Part shown: piece after piece, positions 1 through 13,723 of the stretch
How the letters are laid out: each line of letters starts with the position of its first letter
How positions within the stretch are numbered: position 1 is the stretch's first letter
DNA from: Coriaria nepalensis
Taxonomy: Eukaryota > Streptophyta > Magnoliopsida > Cucurbitales > Coriariaceae
NCBI GenBank assembly: GCA_027186245.1
Contig: CP114492.1
Coordinates: 8,398,501-8,462,500, forward strand
Length of the DNA stretch: 64,000 nucleotides
Direction: 5' to 3'
Made by a program: the position numbers and the translations under genes
Notes under the pieces: model-generated
Database searches by the model: none
Told to the model about the DNA's origin: nothing
Seen by the model: the letters and a program-made list of their open reading frames with translations, nothing else

Positions 1-263
1 AAATTATACATACATGTTAGATTCTATTCCATGTACGTTGGAACTTTGAAATAAGTGGATCGTAGCGGATAACTACTTGTAACACTGAAACATATGACAA
101 ATAATTATTACACAGTAAACGAGGATTAAATAAAATTTTAAAGTTTCCGTGTAGAGACCACCACGTCAGCTTTCAAGCTTGCACACCTTACAGCCAGCCT
201 GGCTCAACGACGTTGACGTCACTGCTCCTGTACAGCTTTCGCCTTGACTTGAAACCATCCGAG

Positions 264-271
264 TATAAATA
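264..271 (+). promoter_or_regulatory. TATA box of the EXORDIUM-like gene
   Basis: TATAAATA lies 88 bp upstream of the ATG at 352, with short leader sequence between them. This is the expected place for a plant TATA element. ACGTCA-type motifs (CCACGTCAGC near 161, GACGTCAC near 215) lie just upstream and could be bZIP sites; that part is inference. Confidence 0.6.
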
Positions 272-351
272 GCTCTTCTTATTCACTACAAAATCTTGTA
301 ATATCCATCTTGAGAGCTTTCCCAGGACGAAGAAAGCACTCCCCTCTCAAT

Positions 352-1266
352 ATGGCTTCTATGTACCATTTTGCCATCCTCTGTTCTCTACTTCTTCCTC
401 TCTTCCTCTGTTTCGAACCTTCTACGGCAAGCCCAAGGAAGCTAACAGCTCTTGTTAACCAACAGCCGCTTGTTCTGAAATACCATAATGGCCCTCTTCT
501 GAAGGGAAATATTACCGTTAATCTGATCTGGTACGGTCAGTTCAGTCCGATCCAACGGTCCGTAATAACGGACTTCATTCAGTCGCTCAACCATCCGATG
601 GCTGAGTTGCCTTCCGCCTCGTCGTGGTGGAAGATGACGGAGAAGTACTACAAAGCGGGATCATCTAATCTTATCGTAGGGAAGCAGATCCTCCATGAGG
701 CTTATACTCTTGGAAAAAACCTCAAGGGGTCGCACCTTCTGGCTTTGGCGGGAAAAGTGGTTCAACCCGCCGGGTCGATCAATGTCGTTCTGACGGCGAA
801 AGATGTCGCTGTTGAAGGTTTCTGTATGAGCAGGTGTGGGACACACGGGTCGACTTGGGGTCGAGTTCCTTACGTTTGGGTCGGGAACTCGGAGATCCAG
901 TGTCCGGGACAGTGCGCTTGGCCCTTTCATCAGCCCATTTACGGTCCACAGACTCCAACTTTAGTTTCGCCTAACGGAGACGTCGGGGTTGATGGAATGG
1001 TCATTAACCTGGCCACGCTTTTAGCCGGCACAGTTACCAACCCGTTTAAGAACGGGTATTTCCAAGGTTCGGCCGGAGCTTCACTGGAGGCCGTCTCGGC
1101 TTGTCCCGGAGTGTTTGGGTCCGGGGCATATCCTGGTTATCCGGGTGAAGCTTTAGTGGACAAGACCACGGGAGCGAGCTACAACGCGCACGGCGTAGGC
1201 GGTCGGAAGTTTCTATTGCCGGCGATGTGGGATCCGCAGACGTCGGCGTGTAAGACCCTCGTGTGA
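352..1266 (+). CDS. EXL2: EXORDIUM-like secreted protein (PHI-1/EXL2 type)
   Basis: Intronless gene for a 304-residue extracellular protein of the EXORDIUM/PHI-1 family, linked to brassinosteroid- and carbon-dependent growth; the biochemical activity is not established. A hydrophobic signal peptide (about residues 5-26, [15 protein letters not shown]) is followed by the family region: [23 protein letters not shown], then [23 protein letters not shown] and the C-terminal [10 protein letters not shown] and [13 protein letters not shown] blocks, all typical of EXL proteins (each named here as separate short motifs). Length is normal. The frame stays open 14 codons upstream, but 352 is chosen because it directly precedes the signal peptide. 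A TATA box lies 88 bp upstream. In Arabidopsis EXL2 is the neighbour of SF3B1, as here, which supports the EXL2 assignment. Confidence 0.93.
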   Translation: MASMYHFAILCSLLLPLFLCFEPSTASPRKLTALVNQQPLVLKYHNGPLLKGNITVNLIWYGQFSPIQRSVITDFIQSLNHPMAELPSASSWWKMTEKYYKAGSSNLIVGKQILHEAYTLGKNLKGSHLLALAGKVVQPAGSINVVLTAKDVAVEGFCMSRCGTHGSTWGRVPYVWVGNSEIQCPGQCAWPFHQPIYGPQTPTLVSPNGDVGVDGMVINLATLLAGTVTNPFKNGYFQGSAGASLEAVSACPGVFGSGAYPGYPGEALVDKTTGASYNAHGVGGRKFLLPAMWDPQTSACKTLV

Positions 1267-1920
1267 TGGCTGCAAGGCACAAGTTGGTTAATCACAAGTC
1301 GGATTGGTGTTTGTGGATGGTGGGGTCCTTTCTGGGATGATGGAATATGGATTAGGTCCGGTTTTTTATTTTTTATTTTTATTTGATTAAATTTGGTTTC
1401 ACTTTTAAGTAGAAGTTAGAAAGTTGTCGTTTTGTGTGACGTGTAAATTCTTCGTCTTGATGTTGTAAAAGGAGCATGGAAAATGTGAGGACATATATAT
1501 ATTATATAAAACAAGCTAAAAGAATTAGTGACATAATTTTACTCTGCTCTGCTCTGCTCTACTCTACTGTACTCTACTCTATTACCCTCTTCCTATTATT
1601 TATTTATTAATAAGATTTAAATAATTCATTACGCACTCCAATGAGTTTGGAGAAGTGAATAAGGCTATCGCGTGATGATTAACAGTACGTCGTTTTCAAC
1701 ATCCACTGGTGGCATGGAATCTTTGTACTGCAACTTTGCAATAAACGATGCAGGCACGTGTAAAATGAGAAATTCTTAGGTAAAAACTTTTTATCATCTC
1801 ATAATTGGACACGTTAGATTGAAATAATGACTGGGTAAGAATTTAGATTGCTTGAGAGATGAAAAGCAGCAGTTACCATTGAAAGGGCAAGTTCTTGTTG
1901 CGTTTGAATGAATCGCAGAG

Positions 1921-1963
<43 letters not shown>

Positions 1964-2409
1964 AGTTGAAGGTTGCCGAGTAATGAAAAAAACAATCTGA
2001 GTTTGCCTAATCATTCAATAGCTATATATACAAAAGTACAACTAGCAATGATTTTCTAATTCCTTGAAGCATACGCTACGTCGTTTTTGAGAGAACCTTC
2101 GAGCATACGTTTCGAACACCTCTCATTCTAAAAACAGAGACCTAATAAAGAGATGTTCAAAGACTCCCACCAACAATATTCAATTTATTATTAATTACAT
2201 TATTAAAGACAAAAATAAAATATAAAATATTCACTTGTTTCAAATATATGCAGACAGCAAAACCTATACAAATCCACTCACTTAATCTCTCAACTTATTC
2301 AGATCATATAAATGTTCTTAGTTCTCAGTTTCCCTGTCTACTACTTTCACAACTTTACTTGAGAGGAGATATAAACTATTCAGAATTAGAACAAAAGGCC
2401 CTGGTTACC
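1267..2409. other. Intergenic between convergent genes, with microsatellites
   Basis: This is the 3' flank of the EXORDIUM-like gene and of DAHP synthase, which ends at 2410 on the minus strand. It holds a CTCTG/CTCTA-rich tract near 1541-1580 and a (GA)n run at 1924-1959. The ORFs crossing the GA run are low-complexity and not credible genes. Confidence 0.7.
1924..1959. repeat. (GA)n microsatellite
   Basis: About 18 uninterrupted GA units, visible directly. It lies in intergenic DNA. Confidence 0.95.
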
Positions 2410-5659
<3,250 letters not shown>

Positions 5660-6252
5660 TCTCTCTCACAAAAATATCGAATGATTCTGAACGATAACTC
5701 CTTTTATATTATATAAAATCAACGTTGGAGTTTTCTGGGCCAGATCCACGTTGGAGTTAGTGTGGTCTTTTTGCTACTCTTAGGCCCGTAAAGTGAAATG
5801 GGCTGGGTCCACTAAACTGGATCGATTTGGTTTCATATAAGTTAATATTTGAATTTTGAGGTGTATAAAAAATGTTGGAAGAAGAAGAAAATTATTTTCG
5901 ATTATTATTATTTTCATTTTCATTTCTCGAACCACCCCTCTCATTTCTTTTTCATTGCCCGTAGGGGCATAAATGTATGTATTTAAAATCATCAGGGACC
6001 AGTTAATGGAAAGTAGAAAAGTTCAAGGACCAAAATGTTGATTACTTACTTTATAAAAAATTTATATCCAGTGCTACCAATCAACCTCTTTCTTTTTTTA
6101 ATCTCATCTTATCCTACTTCTCACACACTCTTCTCTTCCTCTCCACACAAACTCAAGTATATAGAGAGAGAACAGAAGATATGACCCACTTCCAGTTTCC
6201 GGGTCCTAACTTGACCCGAACCTGAATCCAAACGAGAATAGCAACAACTCCC
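5660..6252. promoter_or_regulatory. Shared divergent promoter region (DAHP synthase / ABC4)
   Basis: 593 bp separate the two start codons on opposite strands, so both promoters and leaders must fit here. A TATATTATATAA stretch near 5704 could serve the minus-strand gene. A pyrimidine-rich stretch at about 6080-6150 looks like the ABC4 leader. Shared regulation is inferred from geometry only. Confidence 0.55.
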
Positions 6253-6878
6253 ATGATGCCAATGGCAGCTGCTACTACTACGACTGCTCTCTGTAACCTC
6301 AAACCCGGGTCGGGGCTGAGGAATCTCGACGAATCCCGGTACAACCAGAAGAACATCCACAAATCAAAGTGAGTTCAATTCATTCAACAATATTCCAATT
6401 CAAAAGCAGTTACTTCAATTCATCGTAATGCTCAAATCACTCAGCATTTCAGGACACCATGTTTCTGCTACATTAATCACGCTCACGAAATCTCCCATGT
6501 AAGCACATTCAAGTTATTCAGACATAGCTTTGTTGTAAAATGTAAACCAGAAAATTTAGACAAAGAAGAAGAAGACAGTGTTAGTAGAGCAACCTTGATT
6601 TGGAGAGCCATCAAACTTCCGATTTACTCTGTTGCTTTGGTTCCTCTCACAGTAAGTATAGTAATAACTAGTAACTGATTAAGTCAATAACAATAATAAT
6701 TAAAGGGTAATTAATTAACTTTTAATGTTAAAAACACAGGTGGGCAGTGCAGGTGCTTATTTGCAGACAGGAACATTCTCAACAAAACAATTTCTTTTAC
6801 TCTTAGCATCCTCTGTTCTTATCATAACATGGCTTAATTTAAGGTAAAGATTTCATCAAATCCCACAAAGCTTTACCT

Positions 6879-6909
<31 letters not shown>

Positions 6910-8527
6910 TTAAATTTTTTAATTTTTATAACAAATTCTGATTGGTTTAATTTATTTGGTGGGCAGCAATGATGCATATGATTTCAGTACAGGAGTAGAC
7001 ATGAACAAAGCAGAGTCGGTTGTTAATCTTGCGGGCAGGTAAGGTTTTCTAACTAATTACTAATTAGCTACTAACCCCTTTCCCTCTCTCTGTTTTTTGA
7101 AGGCATTGACCTAGTCTTTAATGTGCTTGTGATGAAACTTTGGAAAGCTATACAGGGACTCTTGTTACTGCTTATGCTTGTCTAGCTCTAGGCTTCATGG
7201 GCCTGACATGGGCCTCTGTGGAGGCAGGGAATATTCGCTCTATATTGTTACTCTCTTGTGCAATTATTTGTGGTTACATTTATCAGGTACACTCTATTGT
7301 TTTGAAATTTCATTTTGACATATAAAATTGGCATTTAGTATGTGTTTGATATATATTTCGGGCCGGGTGCAGTGCCCGCCTTTTCGGTTGAGCTATGAGG
7401 GATTGGGTGAGCCGTTGTGCTTCGCTGCATTCGGGCCGTTTGCTACTAATGCTTTCTACTTGTTGCAGAGCAATGCAAGGTTGGTTAAGTCAGCTAGTCA
7501 GTTCCTCTCATCATTTTTATGGTTTTATTTGTTTATCTGTTCTTTTGCTATTTTACAGGGAAATGCTGCATCTTCATTTGTCTAGTACGCTTATTTCAGC
7601 ATCTTTACTAGTTGGATTCACCACCACCCTGATACTATTTTGCAGTCATTTTCATCAAGTAATTTTTGAAAATTTTTATTTTTACAGCCTAGTAATTTTT
7701 ATTTTTTTTACCATAGTAGTGCTCTTGATCGATCGATTGATTAACTACATGACGGTAAAAAAAAATAAAAAAAATCACGTCAGGTTGAGGAAGATAGAGC
7801 TGTAGGGAAGATGTCTCCTTTGGTAAGTGGAAAATACTCGAGTCAATGGATAATGAAATGTTGACCAAATATGAACAACATTGATAAATGAATACGACAT
7901 GTAGGTTAGGCTTGGGACCGACAGAAGTGCAATGGTGGTGAAAGGTTCAGTCATGGCACTCTATGCCCTCCTCTTTGCACTTGGTCTATGCAAGACTCTC
8001 CCTCTTTCTTCCACTGTAAGTTTCTGAAAACCTCTACCTGTTTTATCTAAACACATGTACATCCAGGTCTCCTTTGTGGGTCCCACAGTTTGATCTCGAT
8101 ACATATTAACAGCGACAGTCACTCAACTTGCCCAGACTATAACATCTTCTTCTTTGCAGTTTCTCTGTGCCCTTACCATTCCAATGGGAAACCTCGTTGT
8201 CAACTTTGTTGAACAAAACCACGAGGTAAGTAGAGGAAATTTTGTTGCCACAGAAGCTCCAATAAGTATGATGAGTTAGTTGTCGAGGAATCGGCTGGTT
8301 CAACGGTTTGGATAAAAACCGGCTGGTCCGATCCGGCGCTGATAACATTGATTTTAATTCGAGATCTTTTTTTTTCTTTCTTTTATTTGCAGGACAAGCA
8401 AAAGATTTTCATGGCAAAGTATTACTGTGTAAGATTACACGCTCTGTTTGGAGCTGCAATGGCTGCTGGGCTGGTCGCTGCAAGAATGTTGAGTAATGGA
8501 AATGTAGCAAGGATAAGGCTTATATGA
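6253..8527 (+). CDS. ABC4: 1,4-dihydroxy-2-naphthoate phytyltransferase, plastid (UbiA/MenA family)
   Basis: This integral-membrane prenyltransferase attaches the phytyl chain to 1,4-dihydroxy-2-naphthoate in phylloquinone (vitamin K1) synthesis, needed for photosystem I. Eleven exons: 6253-6368, 6453-6651, 6740-6843, 6967-7038, 7148-7286, 7373-7479, 7559-7658, 7784-7822, 7905-8015, 8160-8225 and 8393-8527. Together they give 395 residues in one frame, near the known plant length. A transit-peptide-like N-terminus leads into TM segments. The UbiA aspartate motif NDAYDFSTGVDMNKAES (exon 4) is intact, and the second conserved part ends in MAKYYCVRLHAL (exon 11). Two adjacent ATGs occur at 6253 and 6256; the first is used. 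The exon 5 acceptor (GGAAAG before 7148) has a weak polypyrimidine tract but is the one that keeps frame. It is divergent from DAHP synthase. Confidence 0.92.
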
Positions 8528-9365
8528 TTATCTTCTCCAACACCATTTTTGTTAAGTTAGTAACCACATTAACCCACTAATCAAAAACTGGTTGGGTTAA
8601 TCCCTCATAAACTTTAGTTGCCATAAGTTTGCCAGTTGTAGCTGGAAGAGGCAATTTGAAATAAACTCGAAGCAATCTTCTAGAACAAATCCGATACGTG
8701 ATGAGTAAACTAGACTTTAATCCACTAAATTAAAAAATTATTAGACGTAAATATTTAGAATTTTTAAAAATTAGACATACAAAGCTTCCATCAAAATTTT
8801 TTTTCTTTTTAAATTTAAATTTAAATTTATTTTATATTGACTAAAAGAAATATCACAGAAAAAGGAGGGAGGGAGATTGGTTGGGATTAACTGCCATAAC
8901 GGTTAACCGCCACAACGGCTACTTGTTATCAGTACGGTATTTGGGTTAACGAAGGTTTAATAACGGTGCGTGATCTGGGCCGGGCCCTTAGCTATGGGGC
9001 TGTTTCAGTCCGATATGGTGCATGCCAGATTGCCAGTCTCCGTATGATAAGCAATCACGGGTCATAATTTTTACCCGGTCCAATAACTAACCGATTTGGG
9101 AAGTTATTTTGTCGAGGTTGCTTCGTTTTCTCTCATAAACACTGACCACTCTCAGTCTTCCCTCCATCTTTGTATTCTTCGAGCTTTTCAATCTGGTTAC
9201 TAATTCAGATTAGTTTCTATCGCTATTTCTCTGTTTCTCTTTCGTGTTTTTCTAGTTTCGTTTCGAACAGTTATCGCAATGTTAAGAGTATCTGAAGCCG
9301 TAATTTCTTAAAATTTTCGAAATCATTTTTTAAGGTTTCGATTTTGGTATTAGAAGGAAGCAATA
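8528..9365. other. Intergenic: ABC4 3' flank and SF3B1 promoter/leader
   Basis: No coding signal seen. An AT-rich stretch (about 8700-8850) precedes a segment with repeated AACGG/CGGTTA-type words at 8890-8970. The pyrimidine-rich stretch from about 9110 to 9365 looks like the SF3B1 5' leader. Confidence 0.6.
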
Positions 9366-12300
9366 ATGGATCCTGAGATCGCTAAAACTCAGGAAGAGCG
9401 TAAGAAATTAGAGCAGCAGTTGGCCTCGCTCACCTCTGTGACCTTCGATACTGACCTCTATGGCAGCAACGATAGGGAGGGTTACGTCTCCTCCATCCCT
9501 GTCAACGAGGATGATGAGAATCTTGATGCCATGGATAATGAGGTTGCTCGGAAGTTGGCATCCTACACAGCTCCAAAATCCTTGCTGAAGGACAGGCCGA
9601 GAGGTGGTGAAGAAGATGAGGATTTAGGGTTTAAGAAGCCACCGAGGATTATTGACAGAGAGGATGATTATAGGAAGCGGAGGCTGAATCGAGTGATTTC
9701 TCCTGACCGGCATGATGCATTTGTGGCAGGCGAGAAGACACCTGATCCATCAGTAAGGACTTATGCTGATGTAATGAGGGAGGAGGCTTTGAAAAGGGAG
9801 AAGGAGGAGACGTTGAGGCTTATTGCTAAGAAGAAGAAAGAGGAGGAGGAGGCTGGTGAGAAACCAAAAGAATCAGCTGCTGCGGCTCCGGCTCCAGCTC
9901 CTCAGAAGAGAAGGAATAGGTGGGACCAGTCTCAGGATGATGGTGGCGCCAAGAAGGCTAAAACTTCAGATTGGGATATGCCTGACACTACTCCAGGTAG
10001 GTGGGATGCAACTCCAGGCAGAGTAGGGGATGCTACCCCAGGGATAGGAAGGAGGAACAGGTGGGATGAGACCCCAACTCCTGGCAGAGTGGCTGATTCA
10101 GATGCCACTCCAGCCGGTGGTGTTACTCCGGGTGCAACTCCAGCCGGAATGACATGGGATGCTACCCCAAAGCTTGCCGGACTTGCTACACCTACTCCAA
10201 AAAGGCAAAGGTCTAGATGGGATGAGACTCCCGTCACAATGGGCAGTGCAACCCCTATGGCAGGAGCTACTCCGGCAGCTTCATATACACCTGGAGTGAC
10301 TCCTGTTGGAGGAGTTGAACTTGCTACCCCGACTCCAGGTGCGATCAATTTGCGGGGCCCAATGACACCTGAGCAATATAATTTGATGAGGTGGGAGAAA
10401 GATATTGAGGAGAGGAATCGCCCGTTGACTGATGAAGAGCTTGACGCTATGTTTCCACAAGAAGGGTACAAGATTTTGGAGCCACCAGCTTCTTATGTAC
10501 CAATAAGAACACCTGCTAGGAAATTGCTAGCTACACCAACACCTATGGGAACCCCTCTTTATTCTATTCCGGAGGAGAACCGTGGGCAACAATTTGATGT
10601 GCCAAAAGAAGCACCTGGTGGGTTGCCGTTTATGAAGCCGGAGGATTACCAGTATTTTGGGGCATTGTTGAATGAAGAAGAGGAGGAGGAGTTGTCACCT
10701 GAAGAACAGAAGGAGCGGAAAATTATGAAGCTCTTGCTCAAGGTTAAAAATGGTACTCCTCCTCAGAGGAAAACAGCTTTGAAACAGCTCACTGATAAAG
10801 CTCGTGATTTTGGTGCTGGCCCATTGTTTAATCGCATTCTGCCATTGCTTATGCAACCCACTTTGGAGGATCAAGAGAGGCATCTTCTGGTAAAAGTTAT
10901 TGATAGGGTGCTTTATAAATTGGATGAGTTGGTTCGTCCCTATGTGCACAAGATACTTGTTGTTATTGAGCCGCTATTGATTGATGAAGATTATTATGCT
11001 CGTGTTGAAGGTAGAGAAATCATTTCTAATCTCAGTAAAGCAGCTGGGTTGGCTACTATGATAGCTGCCATGCGTCCTGATATTGACAACATTGATGAAT
11101 ATGTTAGGAATACCACCGCTCGAGCTTTCAGTGTTGTTGCCTCTGCTCTTGGGATTCCAGCTCTTCTTCCTTTTCTCAAAGCTGTGTGTCAGAGTAAAAA
11201 ATCATGGCAAGCTAGACATACTGGAATCAAAATTGTCCAGCAGATTGCTATTCTGATTGGCTGTGCTGTTTTACCCCATCTTAGATCTCTTGTGGAGATC
11301 ATAGAACATGGTCTCAATGATGAGAATCAGAAAGTGAGAACAATCACTGCTCTATCTCTAGCGGCTCTTGCAGAGGCTGCTGCCCCCTATGGTATTGAAA
11401 GCTTTGACACAGTCTTGAAGCCTCTATGGAAAGGTATCAGGTCCCACCGTGGTAAGGTCCTTGCTGCCTTCTTGAAGGCAATTGGATTTATTATTCCCTT
11501 GATGGATGCTGTTTATGCTAGCTACTATACAAGGGAAGTGATGCATGTTCTGATCCGCGAATTTCAATCACCTGATGAAGAAATGAAGAAAATTGTATTG
11601 AAAGTGGTTAAGCAGTGTGTTAGCACTGAGGGGGTAGATGCAGAGTACATTAGAAATGATATCCTTCCTGAGTTTTTCAGAAACTTTTGGGTTAGAAGAA
11701 TGGCTTTGGATAGGAGAAACTATAGGCAGCTTGTGGACACTACTGTGGAGATAGCTAACAAAGTTGGTGTTGCTGATATAGTTGGGAGAATAGTAGAGGA
11801 TCTCAAGGATGAGAGTGAACCTTATAGGCGAATGGTTATGGAAACAATTGAGAAGGTGGTAACAAATCTAGGTGCTTCTGATATAGATGCCCGTTTAGAA
11901 GAGCTTCTAATTGACGGGATCCTATATGCTTTCCAAGAGCAAACCAGTGATGATGCTAATGTGATGCTTAATGGGTTTGGAGCAGTTGTTAATTCTCTCG
12001 GGCAGAGAGTGAAACCTTACCTTCCTCAGATTTGTGGTACCATAAAATGGCGTCTGAATAACAAGAGTGCTAAGGTGAGACAGCAAGCAGCAGATCTTAT
12101 CTCAAGAATCGCCGTAATTATGAAGCAATGCCAAGAAGAACAGCTCATGGGTCATCTTGGCGTTGTCTTGTACGAGTATTTAGGAGAAGAATACCCAGAA
12201 GTTCTAGGATCTATTCTAGGAGCACTCAAGGCAATTGTCAATGTCATTGGTATGACAAAGATGACACCTCCTATTAAAGATCTGCTCCCTAGATTAACAC

Positions 12301-13151
12301 CCATTTTGAAGAACAGGCATGAAAAGGTCCAAGAGAACTGTATAGACCTTGTGGGTAGAATTGCTGATCGCGGGGCCGAGTTTGTACCAGCCAGGGAGTG
12401 GATGAGGATCTGCTTTGAGCTTCTTGAAATGCTAAAGGCTCACAAGAAGGGCATTCGTCGAGCCACAGTGAACACATTTGGCTACATAGCTAAAGCCATT
12501 GGCCCACAAGACGTCCTAGCCACTCTCCTAAACAACCTTAAGGTCCAAGAACGTCAAAACCGTGTTTGTACAACTGTGGCTATAGCCATAGTAGCAGAAA
12601 CCTGTTCGCCTTTCACTGTCTTACCAGCTTTGATGAATGAATATAGAGTCCCTGAGCTAAACGTCCAAAATGGTGTTTTAAAATCTCTCTCTTTCTTGTT
12701 CGAGTACATTGGTGAAATGGGTAAGGACTATATCTATGCAGTGACTCCATTGCTGGAAGATGCTTTAATGGATCGGGATCTGGTTCACAGGCAAACAGCA
12801 GCGTCTGCTGTTAAACACATGGCTTTAGGTGTGGCCGGATTGGGCTGTGAAGATGCTTTGGTCCACCTGTTGAACCATGTGTGGCCTAATATATTCGAGA
12901 CTTCCCCTCATGTTATAAATGCTGTCATGGAAGCCATTGAAGGGATGAGAGTAGCTTTGGGTGCGGCTGTTGTGCTTAACTACTGTCTTCAGGGTCTGTT
13001 CCATCCTGCCCGGAAAGTAAGGGAAGTTTACTGGAAGATCTATAATTCCTTGTATATTGGTTCTCAGGATGCTCTTGTGGCGGCTTATCCTACATTGGAG
13101 GACGAGCATCATAATGTATACAGTCGGCCGGAGTTAGTTATGTTCGTGTGA
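9366..13151 (+). CDS. SF3B1: Splicing factor 3B subunit 1 (SF3b155)
   Basis: This is the scaffold of the SF3b complex of U2 snRNP, which clamps the branch-point helix during spliceosome assembly in the nucleus. One uninterrupted 1261-residue frame; animal orthologues are about 1300. The N-terminal third is disordered, charged and rich in TP dipeptides, with repeated RWDxTP-type units ([25 protein letters not shown]). These are the family's phosphorylation and NIPP1/cyclin-binding region. From about residue 440 to the C-terminus lie the HEAT repeats, beginning near [20 protein letters not shown] and including [20 protein letters not shown]. The end [10 protein letters not shown] is characteristic. 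The Arabidopsis gene is also intronless, as I recall. The ATG at 9366 gives the canonical N-terminus. A minus-strand ORF antisense to the TP repeats is a composition artefact. Confidence 0.97.
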   Translation: MDPEIAKTQEERKKLEQQLASLTSVTFDTDLYGSNDREGYVSSIPVNEDDENLDAMDNEVARKLASYTAPKSLLKDRPRGGEEDEDLGFKKPPRIIDREDDYRKRRLNRVISPDRHDAFVAGEKTPDPSVRTYADVMREEALKREKEETLRLIAKKKKEEEEAGEKPKESAAAAPAPAPQKRRNRWDQSQDDGGAKKAKTSDWDMPDTTPGRWDATPGRVGDATPGIGRRNRWDETPTPGRVADSDATPAGGVTPGATPAGMTWDATPKLAGLATPTPKRQRSRWDETPVTMGSATPMAGATPAASYTPGVTPVGGVELATPTPGAINLRGPMTPEQYNLMRWEKDIEERNRPLTDEELDAMFPQEGYKILEPPASYVPIRTPARKLLATPTPMGTPLYSIPEENRGQQFDVPKEAPGGLPFMKPEDYQYFGALLNEEEEEELSPEEQKERKIMKLLLKVKNGTPPQRKTALKQLTDKARDFGAGPLFNRILPLLMQPTLEDQERHLLVKVIDRVLYKLDELVRPYVHKILVVIEPLLIDEDYYARVEGREIISNLSKAAGLATMIAAMRPDIDNIDEYVRNTTARAFSVVASALGIPALLPFLKAVCQSKKSWQARHTGIKIVQQIAILIGCAVLPHLRSLVEIIEHGLNDENQKVRTITALSLAALAEAAAPYGIESFDTVLKPLWKGIRSHRGKVLAAFLKAIGFIIPLMDAVYASYYTREVMHVLIREFQSPDEEMKKIVLKVVKQCVSTEGVDAEYIRNDILPEFFRNFWVRRMALDRRNYRQLVDTTVEIANKVGVADIVGRIVEDLKDESEPYRRMVMETIEKVVTNLGASDIDARLEELLIDGILYAFQEQTSDDANVMLNGFGAVVNSLGQRVKPYLPQICGTIKWRLNNKSAKVRQQAADLISRIAVIMKQCQEEQLMGHLGVVLYEYLGEEYPEVLGSILGALKAIVNVIGMTKMTPPIKDLLPRLTPILKNRHEKVQENCIDLVGRIADRGAEFVPAREWMRICFELLEMLKAHKKGIRRATVNTFGYIAKAIGPQDVLATLLNNLKVQERQNRVCTTVAIAIVAETCSPFTVLPALMNEYRVPELNVQNGVLKSLSFLFEYIGEMGKDYIYAVTPLLEDALMDRDLVHRQTAASAVKHMALGVAGLGCEDALVHLLNHVWPNIFETSPHVINAVMEAIEGMRVALGAAVVLNYCLQGLFHPARKVREVYWKIYNSLYIGSQDALVAAYPTLEDEHHNVYSRPELVMFV

Positions 13152-13723
13152 AAGTAGTTATGAGGAATGTTTCTTTATCTTTTTCGTTTACCACCTATGG
13201 ATTTTTTAGGGTCTAGGAATTTGTATCTTTGTTGCTATGTAATCTGTGATGGGCTTAAGTGAATGTGGTTTGTCTTTCTTAGTACCATACTGAATACGCT
13301 CATAGTTTTGTAGTTTGTGATGAACTTGTCATTCTTTCTTCATGGCAACTACAAAAGATAAGATTTGGGTTATCAAATAAATATGTGACTGAAATCCAAA
13401 TTCAGTTTAGAAATACTACGATAAACAGTATTAGAGTTTAATTTGAGTTCCATGAATCACCAAAAAAAAAAAAAAAAAAAAAGGAAAGAGGAAAAAGGAA
13501 GAAGATAAATGGCGAAGCTGAGGTGGATAATGGACCGTTTTATAAAGGAAGCCCATCGTATTTAAAAAGCGAATGGCCCAGATCAATGTGGGGGCTTAAA
13601 GTTCTCCATTATTACATGAAGCCTGTTCCCGCCCAAAAACAATACCCAGCTTCATAGTTGACCTTTCCCTCTTCTAGCAGTAATCTCCGCCGGATTCTAA
13701 CCAGTCAGTCTCCAGTCTTTGCC
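13152..13723. other. Intergenic: SF3B1 3' flank and MCM9-remnant 5' flank
   Basis: Contains T-rich 3'-UTR-like sequence and a poly-A tract at about 13461-13481. Nothing else recognisable. Confidence 0.6.

Noticed and set aside
9932..10471. 179-codon minus-strand ORF within SF3B1
   Set aside because: Antisense of the TP/RWDETP repeat region; composition (VAS/GVAP repeats) mirrors the sense repeats.
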